Positions 53,608 through 60,539 of a DNA stretch of 60,539 nt are shown one piece after another. The notes beneath the pieces are model-generated. The model worked only from the letters and a program-made list of their open reading frames with translations. It did not search any database and had not been told where the DNA came from. Both the position numbers and the translations under genes were made by a program. The stretch's first letter is position 1, and every line of letters begins with the position of its first letter. The stretch covers positions 1-60,539 of the forward strand of contig JAGCWE010000123.1 in the NCBI GenBank assembly GCA_017962005.1, in the 5' to 3' direction. Source of the stretch: Paludibacteraceae bacterium (lineage in GTDB: Bacteria > Bacteroidota > Bacteroidia > Bacteroidales > Paludibacteraceae).

Positions 53608-54486
53608 TTGCACCTCGAAGTGAACGTTACGTACATAATAACACAGCGCTTGTTGAACGCAGTTTGCGTCATCTTGCCAAAGGACTTGACCTTGCGTCTT
53701 GGTAAAGGTTATTCACGGTCCAACCTCTTTAACATGAGGCTGTTTTACCTTACATATCCAAAAATCCAGACAGTGTCTGGACAATTGAGCTGGAGTCATT
53801 ACCTTGAATTGCTCAAATGTGACAACGCATTGGAACGGGAGTTCTATATGACACAAGCCCGACAAGAGCATTGGAGAGTTCGCGAACTGAAACGCCAAAT
53901 GAATAGTTCACTTTTTGAGCGGCTTGCACTCAGTTCCGACAAGGAGAGTGTTCTCGCTTTGGCGCACCAAGGCACGCAAGTAGCCAAACCGTCAGACATC
54001 ATTCACGACCCATTTGTGTTGGAGTTCACGGGGCTGCCCGTGCACAAACGCTACAAAGAGAGCCAACTTGAAGCCGCTCTGAAAAAACACATGGAGACTT
54101 TCTTGCTCGAATTGGGACGCGGTTTCGCTTTCATCGGTCGCCAATATGTCATCCCCATTGGTAGCCGCCGCTTCAAGGTTGATTTGGTTTTCTATCACAC
54201 AATACTGAAGTGTTATGTGCTTTTCGATCTCAAACGCAGTGAGATACGCCATCAGGACATTGGCCAGATGAATATGTATATCAACTATTTCAAGAATGAA
54301 GTCTGCCAGCCTGACGACAATCCGCCTATTGGTGTTGTCTTGGGGGCGAAGAAAGACGAACTGCTGATGGAGTATGCCCTTGCAGGCATTGATAACAATC
54401 TTTTTGCGGCTCGTTATCAACTCTATCTGCCCAATAAAGCAGAACTGCAAGAGCAACTCAATCAACTAATGGATAGTAACGAATAA
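53608..54486 (+). CDS. DUF1016/YhcG-type PD-(D/E)XK nuclease, N-terminus truncated or frameshifted
   Basis: The best frame gives 292 residues from TTG 53608; the first good ATG is 53734. From KDLTLRLGKGYSRSNLFNMRLFYL on it matches the DUF1016 pattern, with the nuclease core RFKVDLVFYHTILKCYVLFDLKR and a normal C-terminus. Full-length members are about 340-370 residues. In the neighbouring frame the bases before 53680 read ALVERSLRHLAKGL, which resembles the family's earlier LLERLSKDL region, so a single extra G near 53680 may have broken the gene. The family includes nucleases thought to act in defence. The surviving part may be only a remnant. Confidence 0.65.
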   Translation: MHLEVNVTYIITQRLLNAVCVILPKDLTLRLGKGYSRSNLFNMRLFYLTYPKIQTVSGQLSWSHYLELLKCDNALEREFYMTQARQEHWRVRELKRQMNSSLFERLALSSDKESVLALAHQGTQVAKPSDIIHDPFVLEFTGLPVHKRYKESQLEAALKKHMETFLLELGRGFAFIGRQYVIPIGSRRFKVDLVFYHTILKCYVLFDLKRSEIRHQDIGQMNMYINYFKNEVCQPDDNPPIGVVLGAKKDELLMEYALAGIDNNLFAARYQLYLPNKAELQEQLNQLMDSNE

Positions 54487-54653
54487 CACCACTCCGCCTC
54501 TGCCCCACCGGCACTGACAGGCAGTGCAACGACATACATAAATAAAGCGTGCGCTGCCTGTCGATACAAGCACTATAAACACAACAAAAAAAGAGTATGT
54601 CAAGCAATTTTGACACACCCTCACGCCTCCCCTACAAAAAATCCCCCTCTCTC

Positions 54654-54684
54654 TTGCATATCTCCTTTTAGTGCTGTACCTTTG
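54654..54684 (+). promoter_or_regulatory. Promoter of the toxin-antitoxin operon
   Basis: TTG (54654-54656), 20 bases, TACCTTTG (54677-54684). Upstream at 54609-54624 is TTTTGACACACCCTCA, also present at the right end of the MITE-like element. No clear palindromic operator was seen. Confidence 0.6.
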
Positions 54685-54755
54685 CCGCCGTTAATCATCC
54701 CGCTTGGGATTTCCGTGCAGATTTAACAAATCACTAACCGACAGGAGGAAACAAT

Positions 54756-54983
54756 ATGAGTACAGTTGCTATGCAAGGAGTCTTTGACCAGATACTTGCC
54801 ACATTTGACCTCACAGCCGCCAATAAACGTTGGCTTGCCGCGCATCTTGTCGAATATGCAGACAAGGAGGAGCGAATAGAGCCTTACACGTTGGCTGAAA
54901 TTGATACCATGCTGGCGGAGTCGGAAGCCGATTTTGCTGCGGGCAGGTACAAGACTAATGACCAGGTCTTTCATCATATTTGA
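54756..54983 (+). CDS. Addiction-module antitoxin-like protein
   Basis: The 75-residue acidic protein (LTAANKRWLAAHLVEYADKEE, then EIDTMLAESEADFAAGRY) lies 3 bases before a ParE-type toxin gene, the classical order. It resembles short Bacteroidota antitoxins with a helical C-terminal toxin-binding part. A ribosome-binding-like GGAGG lies at about 54744. The antitoxin is expected to bind and neutralise the toxin and to repress the operon; a DNA-binding fold is not obvious. Confidence 0.8.
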   Translation: MSTVAMQGVFDQILATFDLTAANKRWLAAHLVEYADKEERIEPYTLAEIDTMLAESEADFAAGRYKTNDQVFHHI

Positions 54984-54986
54984 GGT

Positions 54987-55298
54987 ATGAAGGTGCTTTG
55001 GTCAAATCGTGCGGAAAGGGGGCTGCGCGAAGTTGAAGAATATATTCTCAACGAGTTTGGTGAAGACACCCGCTCAAAGTTTATGTCCGAGGTGGAACAT
55101 ATCTCCTATTTGTTGGAGACATCCCCCGAGATAGGCAATCTTGATTCATTATTCGCACGACATCAGATAGCATACAGGAGTATTGTTATTCATCGTTTAA
55201 GCAAGTTAGTCTATTACATAAAGGGCGATAGCATCCATATTGCTGCTTTCTGGGACACTCGCCGCGAACCGAAAAAACAAGCCGGCAAATTGAAGTAA
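54987..55298 (+). CDS. RelE/ParE-family toxin
   Basis: A 103-residue basic protein with the ParE/RelE pattern: start KVLWSNRAERGLREVEEYI, then RHQIAYRSIVIHRLSKLVYYIKGDSIHIAAFWDTRREPKK. The end HIAAFWDTRR(E/Q)P is typical of Bacteroidota members. It may poison gyrase (ParE) or cleave mRNA (RelE); sequence alone favours ParE. It is co-transcribed with the antitoxin. The chromosomal location gives no hint of plasmid origin. Confidence 0.85.
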   Translation: MKVLWSNRAERGLREVEEYILNEFGEDTRSKFMSEVEHISYLLETSPEIGNLDSLFARHQIAYRSIVIHRLSKLVYYIKGDSIHIAAFWDTRREPKKQAGKLK

Positions 55299-55410
55299 CC
55301 AATATCTGATACCTTCCCGTCCCCCCTCCATGACGTTAAACTGAGAGCGTTGAGGCTGGCAACGTAAAAAAGCAGTTACATAAAAAGGCGTTTATTGACG
55401 CTTGTTTTGG

Positions 55411-55580
55411 TCTAATGAAATCCGGAAAATTTCAAGCCCCGAAACAAGATAGTGCAGTAAGCGTCCTCGTGGGTATCATATACTCGTCTGCGCCCGACAC
55501 AGGGCGGGTGGGTTATGCATATCGGGCGTGGACGTTATTGTTTATTCTTGGCTTAGGGTCATTTCCGGAACCTCATTAGA
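55411..55580 (+). ncRNA. ssrS: 6S-like RNA candidate (ssrS)
   Basis: This 170-base non-coding stretch folds into one long interrupted rod: TCTAATGA 55411-55418 with TCATTAGA 55573-55580, CCGGAAA 55422-55428 with TTTCCGG 55562-55568, AAGCC with GGCTT, AAACAA with TTGTTT, AGCGTCC 55460-55466 with GGACGTT 55530-55536, and an apical CGCCC/GGGCG hairpin. Unpaired bases near the middle leave a bulge, as in 6S RNA, which binds RNA polymerase. A terminator follows at 55587. The Bacteroidales-1 RNA motif was proposed to be 6S RNA; this may be a member. No promoter was identified. Confidence 0.55.
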
Positions 55581-55586
55581 GAGAAT

Positions 55587-55618
55587 AAGCGTGGATAACA
55601 TTCACGCTTGCTTTTTTA
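55587..55618 (+). terminator. Terminator after the 6S-like RNA
   Basis: AAGCGTG pairs with CACGCTT around a nine-base loop, followed by GCTTTTTT. It lies directly 3' of the rod-shaped RNA. Confidence 0.75.
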
Positions 55619-55729
55619 TGGCGTATTGACCATGCAAGAAGACCAGACAACGCCCATAGCGGCAAGCACAGACAAGGACTAATAGCGAAAAGGACCAACA
55701 AGAACCATATGGAAACGGAACAAGACCCG

Positions 55730-55737
55730 TATCTTTG
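55730..55737 (+). promoter_or_regulatory. -7 box (TATCTTTG) before the small frameshifted gene
   Basis: TATCTTTG; transcription would start near 55743 and give a leader of about 115 bases that contains leader motif copy 3. No clear -33 element was seen. Confidence 0.45.
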
Positions 55738-55805
55738 CAGCGGTTTTGCCGCACAACATATATTTGAGATGACGAAGCCAAGACTGGCGACAGTCGGAAA
55801 GAAAT

Positions 55806-55837
55806 GGAGAATGCCGAAAATCCAACAAAGAGTAGGC
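55806..55837 (+). promoter_or_regulatory. Repeated leader motif, copy 3 of 3
   Basis: GGAG, AAT, GCCGAAAATCC, AACA, AAGAGTAGGC. It ends 21 bases before the ATG at 55859. Confidence 0.5.
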
Positions 55838-55858
55838 AAAAACTAAAACTGTCATTAT

Positions 55859-56198
55859 ATGGAAAAAGACACCACACGCAAGTTCATCGAAAGGATGAAC
55901 AAAATCGGCGAAGGAGAGTATTTCCGTCCTTCTGTAAGAAAAGACCACGATTCAGTTTTTGAATTATGGGATATGGTATATGGTATGGGTTATGCACAAT
56001 GACCAACCTGTGTCATGTAAGGTTTGTGAGATAAACATCACAATAAAGCCAAATCCTCATGGAGGGAAATTGGGTAGTGTGAAATACAAGTTGTCTCAGA
56101 CAGAAACCCCGACAAGTAAGAATTACCAAGAATATTTTGTTGAAATAGAAGAAGAAAAATGCTTTTCGACAAAAGAAGATTTGCTAAACAGTTTATAA
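55859..56198 (+). pseudogene. Small hypothetical gene split by a frameshift
   Basis: ATG 55859 opens MEKDTTRKFIERMNKIGEGEY... but stops at 56002 after 47 residues. The neighbouring frame continues without a break to 56198 (VMHNDQPVSCKVCEINITIKPN ... EDLLNSL) but has no good ATG at the overlap. The switch would lie within the ATGGTATATGGTATGG repeat near 55967-55988, where slippage is easy. Together the parts would give about 112 residues. No family recognised. It may also be two overlapping real genes. Leader motif copy 3 stands in front of it. Confidence 0.5.
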
Positions 56199-56218
56199 CT
56201 AATCAAATATTTAACACT

Positions 56219-59200
56219 ATGAAAACAAAACTTCTTTTAGCAGCAATGATGCTGTCAATAAGTCTGTCGCTCTCTGCCGAAAGCGGCATCTGCGGAAATA
56301 ACCTCACATGGACCCTTGACACCGAAACAGGTACCCTCACCATCACCGGAACCGGATCAATGAAGAATTACTCCTTGTATTCTAAAGCACCATGGTATTC
56401 CTATCGCGAGTCCATTGCTTCTGTCGTCATTTCAGACGGTGCCACAAGCATTGGAGACTATGCTTTCTTAAGTTGCAGCAGTTTGACCTCCGTAACCATT
56501 CCCAACAGCGTCACAAGCATTGGAAACCATGCTTTCCAGAATTGCACCGGTTTGACCTCCATCACCATTCCCAACAGCGTCACCAGCATTGGAAGCTCTG
56601 CTTTCTATGAATGCAGCAAATTGACCTCCATAACCATTCCCAACAGCGTCACAAGCATTGGAAGCCATGCTTTCTATTATTGCCGCAATTTGACCTCCCT
56701 AACCATTCCCAACAGCGTCACAAGCATTGGAGATTATACTTTCGTTTGGTGCAGCAGTTTGACCTCCATTGAGATTCCCAATAGCGTCACAAGCATTGGA
56801 GGTGGTGCTTTCTATAATTGCAGCAAATTAACCTCCATCACCATTCCCAACAGCGTCACAAGCATTGGAAACGATGCTTTCTATGGTTGCAGCGGTTTGA
56901 CCTCCATCACCATTCCCAACAGCGTCACAAGCATTGGATATATGGCTTTCCGTAATTGCAGCAGTTTGACCTCCATCACCATTCCCAACAGCGTCACAAG
57001 CATTGGATATATGGCTTTCTCTGATTGCACCGGTTTGACCTCCGTAACCATTCCCAACAGCGTCACAAGCATTGATGAGCATGCTTTCCAGAATTGCACC
57101 GGTTTGACATCCATAACTTGCGAAGCAGTCAACCCGCCCGCGTTGGGTAAGAATGTGTTCACCAATGTGGACAAATCCATCCCCCTCTATGTCCCCGTGC
57201 AATCAATAGACTTGTACAAAGCCGCAGACCAATGGAAAGACTTTACCAATATCCTGCCCATAACATCCTCCGCATCACAAACATATACAATCACTTTTGT
57301 CAATTACGATGGTTCAGAGTTGCAAAGCAGCGAAGTAGAAGCGGGTACGATGCCCCAATACAACGGAACCGAACCCACCAAGCCCGCCGATGCGCAGTAC
57401 ACCTACACCTTTGCAGGTTGGACGGATGGTACGAATGTTTATCCGACAGGTACAAATCTGCCTGCTGTGACAGGCGATGCAACTTACACCGCGACTTACA
57501 CCACCGCCGTCAATCAGTACACTGTCACCTTCAAGAACGAGGACGGCGCAGTGATTGACAGCCGCAAGTGGGATTACGGTACGATACCGACTTGCGCCGA
57601 ACCGTCCAAGCCCGCTGATGCGCAGTACACATATACCTTCGCGGGTTGGACGGATGGTACGAATGTTTATCCGACAGGTACAAATCTGCCTGCAGTAACA
57701 GGCGACGCAACCTACACCGCCACATATACAGCAACGCCGATAGAGCATTATGACGTTTTGCCAGGACTGTTCTCTGTCAGTGCTGACAAGCAGATTCGTT
57801 TCTCACCGGGCAACTTGCAGTACAACGCCGCACAGGGCACACACCAATGCGCCGACGGCTCAACCCTACAGGGTACATGGCGTTTCGCGCCTAACCAGTG
57901 GTACATAGTCGGTATGGGCTACGGTCAGACGAACGCGGACAACTATTGCTACATCGGTGGCACGGTGACGGACGGCGACAACAGGAACATCGGCAGCAGT
58001 TACAACGGCTGGATAGATTTGTTCGGCTGGGGCACGAGCGGCTGGAACAGCGGTGCGAACGCGTATGAGCCGTGGTCCACGAGCCAAACCTACTCGGATT
58101 ACTATCCGGGCGGCAGTTACACAAACAGTCTGACAGGCGATTATGCGAATGCGGACTGGGGCGTGTATAACCAGATAGGAAATGATGCTCCGGGAACGTG
58201 GCGCACGCTGACGAAAGACGAGTGGGTGTATCTGTTCTACACCCGCACGGGTGCAAGGAGCAAGTATGGTGCTGCGAAGGTGAACGGGATAACTGGTGTG
58301 GTGATACTGCCTGATGATTGGACAACTCCTCCGACGGGTTGTGAATTCACAGCAGGAATGACGAGCGCGAGCAATGGGGATGACTGGAGTCTTGTAGCGG
58401 GTACGAACAACTACAGCGTGGCACAGTGGGCACAGATGGAGTCTGCGGGCGCAGTGTTCATGCCCGCTGCGGGCGGCCGCTACTACGGTACGACGGTCGA
58501 CTACGCGGGGACGCTCGGCGGCTACTGGTCCTCCACGCAGCAGGGCGGCGCGCGCAGCGCGCGCAACGCGTACATCCTCTTCCTCCACTCGACCTACCTC
58601 TACCCGCAGGATAGCACTCGCAGCTACGGGTTCTCTGCGCGGCTCGTTTCAGAACTTACGGACGCGCCTGTTTATACGCTGACCGTCACTTTCAAGAACG
58701 ATGACGGCACAGTGATTGACAGCCGCAAGTGGAACTACGGCGCGACACCGACTTGTGCCGAACCGACCAAGCCCGCCGATGCGCAGTACACCTACACCTT
58801 CGCGGGTTGGACGGATGGTACGAATGTTTATCCGACAGGTACAAATCTGCCTGCCGTGACAGGCGATGCGACCTACACCGCGACTTACACCACCACCGTC
58901 AATCAATACACCGTCACTTTCAAGAACGAAGATGGTACTATCCTTGACAGCAGACTATGGAACTACGGTACAACACCGACTTGCACCGAACCCACCAAGC
59001 CTGCCGATGCGCAGTACACCTACACCTTCGCAGGTTGGGACAAGGAGGTTGTTGCAGTGACAGGCAACGCAACGTATACCGCTACTTACACCACCACCGT
59101 CAATCAGTACACCGTCACCTTCAAGAACGAGGATGGCACTGTGCTGCAAAGCAGTCAGGTGGAATATGGCATGATGCCTTCATACAACGGCGCGACACCG

Positions 59201-60253
59201 TCCAAGCCCGCCGATGCGCAGTACACCTACACCTTCGCGGGTTGGACACCACAAGTGGTGGCGGTAACAGGCGATGCCACTTATACTGCCGTATTTGAAT
59301 CGGTGGTACAATGCGGCACTATCAAGACCACCGACGGCGCAACCGTATGGGAGGACGAACTGCCCTACACGTGGGAAAGCGTGACCTTCAACGAAGCAGG
59401 GACGGAAACACTGACACTGCAAGCATCAGACGGTTGCGATTCGGTCGTTACCTTCACGCTCCGTGTGCGCTATCACAACATCGTCTTGCAGGAGAACGAG
59501 GACGCGCAGTACTATGACTTCTTCGCGGAGGACTACAATGGTTACACGGTCAATACCGCCACGCTCAACCGCCAGTTCGCACAAGGCAAGTGGGCGACAT
59601 TGTGCCTGCCGTTCGATGTAAGGAAGGGACAGATGATTTCGCATGGCTTGTACGGCCGCGTCTTCGAGTTCCGCTATGCGGAGGTGACGGAGAGCAATAC
59701 CCTCGTGGCGCACTTCGCCGTGGCGCAGTCCGTTGAGGCGGGCAAGGGCTATATCGTCAATGCCAACGCCAAACTGGCGCAGAAGACCTCCTTCGTCTTC
59801 CCGGGCGTGACCGTCAACACCGATGCCGACAACGGCGACATAGCCACCCTCACAGGCTATAACGATGCTTCGGGTCGCGGCAGTATCTGCATGGTCGGCA
59901 CGCTCCGCACAGGCACGTTGTACAACTATGCCGGCGGAAACACCTACCTCGGTCTGAAGGACAACAAGATTTACTACCCGAACACCACCACCGGCACCGC
60001 CATCCGTGCGTACAGAGGTTTCTTCCGTAGCGGCATAGGCGGCGTGATTGAGGAAGGCGATGACGATGATGAGCCTACAGCCCCGCAGCGCGTCCGTATT
60101 GTGGTGGAAGGCGAAACGATGGGTGAACTGGAGGTTATGAACGGGGCGGAAGACATACAGGAAACCAAGCCCGCTCGCAAATATATAGACAACGGCATTC
60201 TCTACATCGAGCGCAACGGCAGAGTCTATACCGCCCAAGGCGCGGAACTGTAG
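56219..60253 (+). CDS. BspA-like LRR surface protein with lectin-like variable domain and Listeria-Bacteroides repeats
   Basis: A 1344-residue secreted protein; ATG 56219 gives a signal peptide ([22 protein letters not shown]). Domains: the BspA entry motif ([20 protein letters not shown]), about ten LRR_5 units of 23 residues (to about 300), two Listeria-Bacteroides repeats (about 360-505), a C-type-lectin-like domain of the FISUMP/DUF1566 kind (about 510-815) with a segment like a retroelement variable region (GYWSSTQ...YGFSARLV), three more Listeria-Bacteroides repeats (to about 1025), a beta-rich region and a C-terminus resembling a T9SS signal ([18 protein letters not shown]). It probably binds ligands on the cell surface. 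GC is markedly higher around 58440-58650 than nearby. Confidence 0.85.
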   Translation: MKTKLLLAAMMLSISLSLSAESGICGNNLTWTLDTETGTLTITGTGSMKNYSLYSKAPWYSYRESIASVVISDGATSIGDYAFLSCSSLTSVTIPNSVTSIGNHAFQNCTGLTSITIPNSVTSIGSSAFYECSKLTSITIPNSVTSIGSHAFYYCRNLTSLTIPNSVTSIGDYTFVWCSSLTSIEIPNSVTSIGGGAFYNCSKLTSITIPNSVTSIGNDAFYGCSGLTSITIPNSVTSIGYMAFRNCSSLTSITIPNSVTSIGYMAFSDCTGLTSVTIPNSVTSIDEHAFQNCTGLTSITCEAVNPPALGKNVFTNVDKSIPLYVPVQSIDLYKAADQWKDFTNILPITSSASQTYTITFVNYDGSELQSSEVEAGTMPQYNGTEPTKPADAQYTYTFAGWTDGTNVYPTGTNLPAVTGDATYTATYTTAVNQYTVTFKNEDGAVIDSRKWDYGTIPTCAEPSKPADAQYTYTFAGWTDGTNVYPTGTNLPAVTGDATYTATYTATPIEHYDVLPGLFSVSADKQIRFSPGNLQYNAAQGTHQCADGSTLQGTWRFAPNQWYIVGMGYGQTNADNYCYIGGTVTDGDNRNIGSSYNGWIDLFGWGTSGWNSGANAYEPWSTSQTYSDYYPGGSYTNSLTGDYANADWGVYNQIGNDAPGTWRTLTKDEWVYLFYTRTGARSKYGAAKVNGITGVVILPDDWTTPPTGCEFTAGMTSASNGDDWSLVAGTNNYSVAQWAQMESAGAVFMPAAGGRYYGTTVDYAGTLGGYWSSTQQGGARSARNAYILFLHSTYLYPQDSTRSYGFSARLVSELTDAPVYTLTVTFKNDDGTVIDSRKWNYGATPTCAEPTKPADAQYTYTFAGWTDGTNVYPTGTNLPAVTGDATYTATYTTTVNQYTVTFKNEDGTILDSRLWNYGTTPTCTEPTKPADAQYTYTFAGWDKEVVAVTGNATYTATYTTTVNQYTVTFKNEDGTVLQSSQVEYGMMPSYNGATPSKPADAQYTYTFAGWTPQVVAVTGDATYTAVFESVVQCGTIKTTDGATVWEDELPYTWESVTFNEAGTETLTLQASDGCDSVVTFTLRVRYHNIVLQENEDAQYYDFFAEDYNGYTVNTATLNRQFAQGKWATLCLPFDVRKGQMISHGLYGRVFEFRYAEVTESNTLVAHFAVAQSVEAGKGYIVNANAKLAQKTSFVFPGVTVNTDADNGDIATLTGYNDASGRGSICMVGTLRTGTLYNYAGGNTYLGLKDNKIYYPNTTTGTAIRAYRGFFRSGIGGVIEEGDDDDEPTAPQRVRIVVEGETMGELEVMNGAEDIQETKPARKYIDNGILYIERNGRVYTAQGAEL
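56434..57110 (+). repeat. Tandem 69-base coding repeats
   Basis: Around ten nearly identical 69-base units; the block CCCAACAGCGTCACAAGC recurs at a strict 69-base spacing from 56500 to 57052 (one unit has CACCAGC). Each encodes one LRR_5 unit. Neighbouring units at 56920-57040 are almost the same, so copy number can change without breaking the frame. Confidence 0.85.
58490..58660 (+). other. Candidate diversity-generating variable region in the lectin-like domain
   Basis: Codes for [20 protein letters not shown], then [20 protein letters not shown], and ends YGFSARLV. The layout matches variable regions of retroelement target proteins, where adenine-directed change acts on AAC codons. The region is rich in NNC codons and poor in A. 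No template repeat or reverse transcriptase is in the window. The same fold also occurs in ordinary FISUMP proteins. Confidence 0.4.
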
Positions 60254-60275
60254 TAAACGCCATTCTGACAACCGG

Positions 60276-60310
60276 ACAAGGGCGTGCCGACAGCGGCGCG
60301 CCCTTGTTTT
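60276..60310 (+). terminator. Strong terminator after the BspA-like gene
   Basis: ACAAGGGCGTGCCG pairs with CGGCGCGCCCTTGT (one T-G) around ACAG, followed by TTTT. It closes the gene that ends at 60253. Confidence 0.85.
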
Positions 60311-60373
60311 GATGGAAACGGAAATAATGGAGGTATAGCATCCGCTCATCTAGGACCTCTAGAGCTTCTCTAC

Positions 60374-60439
60374 TAGCGCAGCGTTCTAGGGCATCTATAT
60401 TCTCTATGGTAGCGCAGCGTTCTAGGACATCTATTTCTC
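60374..60439 (+). repeat. Two 30-base direct repeats downstream of the BspA-like gene
   Basis: TAGCGCAGCGTTCTAGG(G/A)CATCTAT(A)TTCTC occurs at 60374-60404 and again at 60410-60439, with a related TCTAGGACCTCTAGAGC just before. To the window end (60539) only a GCCGACTGGGAGTCGGC hairpin and GTCGGAA-type repeats are seen, no gene. Confidence 0.55.
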
Positions 60440-60539
60440 GGATAATGTCCTGCCGCTGTTGTTTTCGTTTATTGTGCCGACTGGGAGTCGGCGTTTGCTT
60501 CGTTCATTCCGTCGGAATATGATTCCGACATCGGCTCCA

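Noticed and set aside
53406..53705. A 99-residue ORF before the DUF1016 gene
   Set aside because: It has no plausible start or composition before about 53640. Only its end may be the lost frame of the DUF1016 gene.
55771..55848. A 25-residue small ORF overlapping leader motif copy 3 (MTKPRLATVGKKW...)
   Set aside because: The same reading frame is not kept through the other two motif copies, so a leader peptide is not supported.
1..60539. CRISPR array, prophage or integrative element
   Set aside because: The tandem repeats seen are coding (69 and about 75 bases) or 10-base units without unique spacers. No integrase, phage structural, relaxase or cas gene is present.

Overview
The window reads as chromosomal DNA of a Bacteroidales bacterium (phylum Bacteroidota). 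The signs are: promoters of the TTTG / TAnnTTTG type in front of many genes, a rimP-nusA-infB-der run, a type IX secretion (T9SS) pair porU-porV, a DUF3127 protein, an ExbB-hypothetical-ExbD-ExbD cluster, and several BspA-like surface proteins with leucine-rich, DUF285 and Listeria-Bacteroides repeats. The sequence alone does not decide the genus. No transposase, integrase, phage gene or CRISPR array was seen.

Layout. 1-5.5 kb is an accessory patch: the tail of an unknown gene, a small hypothetical protein coupled to an LpxL-like acyltransferase, a small membrane protein, then three BspA-like genes without signal peptides and two broken copies of the first one's 5' end. sbcD-sbcC follow (5.55-9.57 kb). 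A 1768-residue DUF285 protein lies on the minus strand (9.77-15.07 kb). An 870-base gene-poor stretch holds a repeated promoter-bearing element and a MITE-like element. Then come rmuC, a secreted C1 peptidase, menA and a CPBP protease. On the minus strand, a 2205-residue repeat adhesin overlaps an outer-membrane protein gene (20.4-28.1 kb). From 28.5 to 41.5 kb one co-directional run carries rimP, nusA, infB, der, a small FAH-like gene, porU, porV, ispF, a small exported protein, aroK and sufE. pgk, a DUF3127 protein and a membrane-anchored phosphoesterase follow, then minus-strand pcrA with an exported metallo-beta-lactamase-fold protein, tRNA-Ser(GGA), the ExbB/ExbD cluster, a C_GCAxxG_C_C protein, a small barrel protein and tdh. 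The end is accessory again: a DUF1016 nuclease with a damaged 5' end, a ParE-type toxin-antitoxin pair, a rod-shaped RNA that resembles 6S RNA, a frameshifted small gene and a 1344-residue BspA-like protein.

How the parts fit. PorU and PorV would export and attach surface proteins that carry T9SS C-terminal signals. Three such candidates are here: the DUF285 protein, the giant adhesin and the final BspA-like protein. Each carries a feature that could vary the surface: a ten-G tract in the adhesin, tandem 69-base and roughly 75-base coding repeats in the BspA-like genes, and a C-type-lectin-like segment in the last protein that looks like the variable region of a diversity-generating retroelement. 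No reverse transcriptase or template repeat is in the window.

The most novel observations are a 32-33 base leader motif found in front of three accessory genes, the rearranged 5' copies of a BspA-like gene ending just before sbcD, the G10 tract, the retroelement-like variable region, and the 6S-like RNA.
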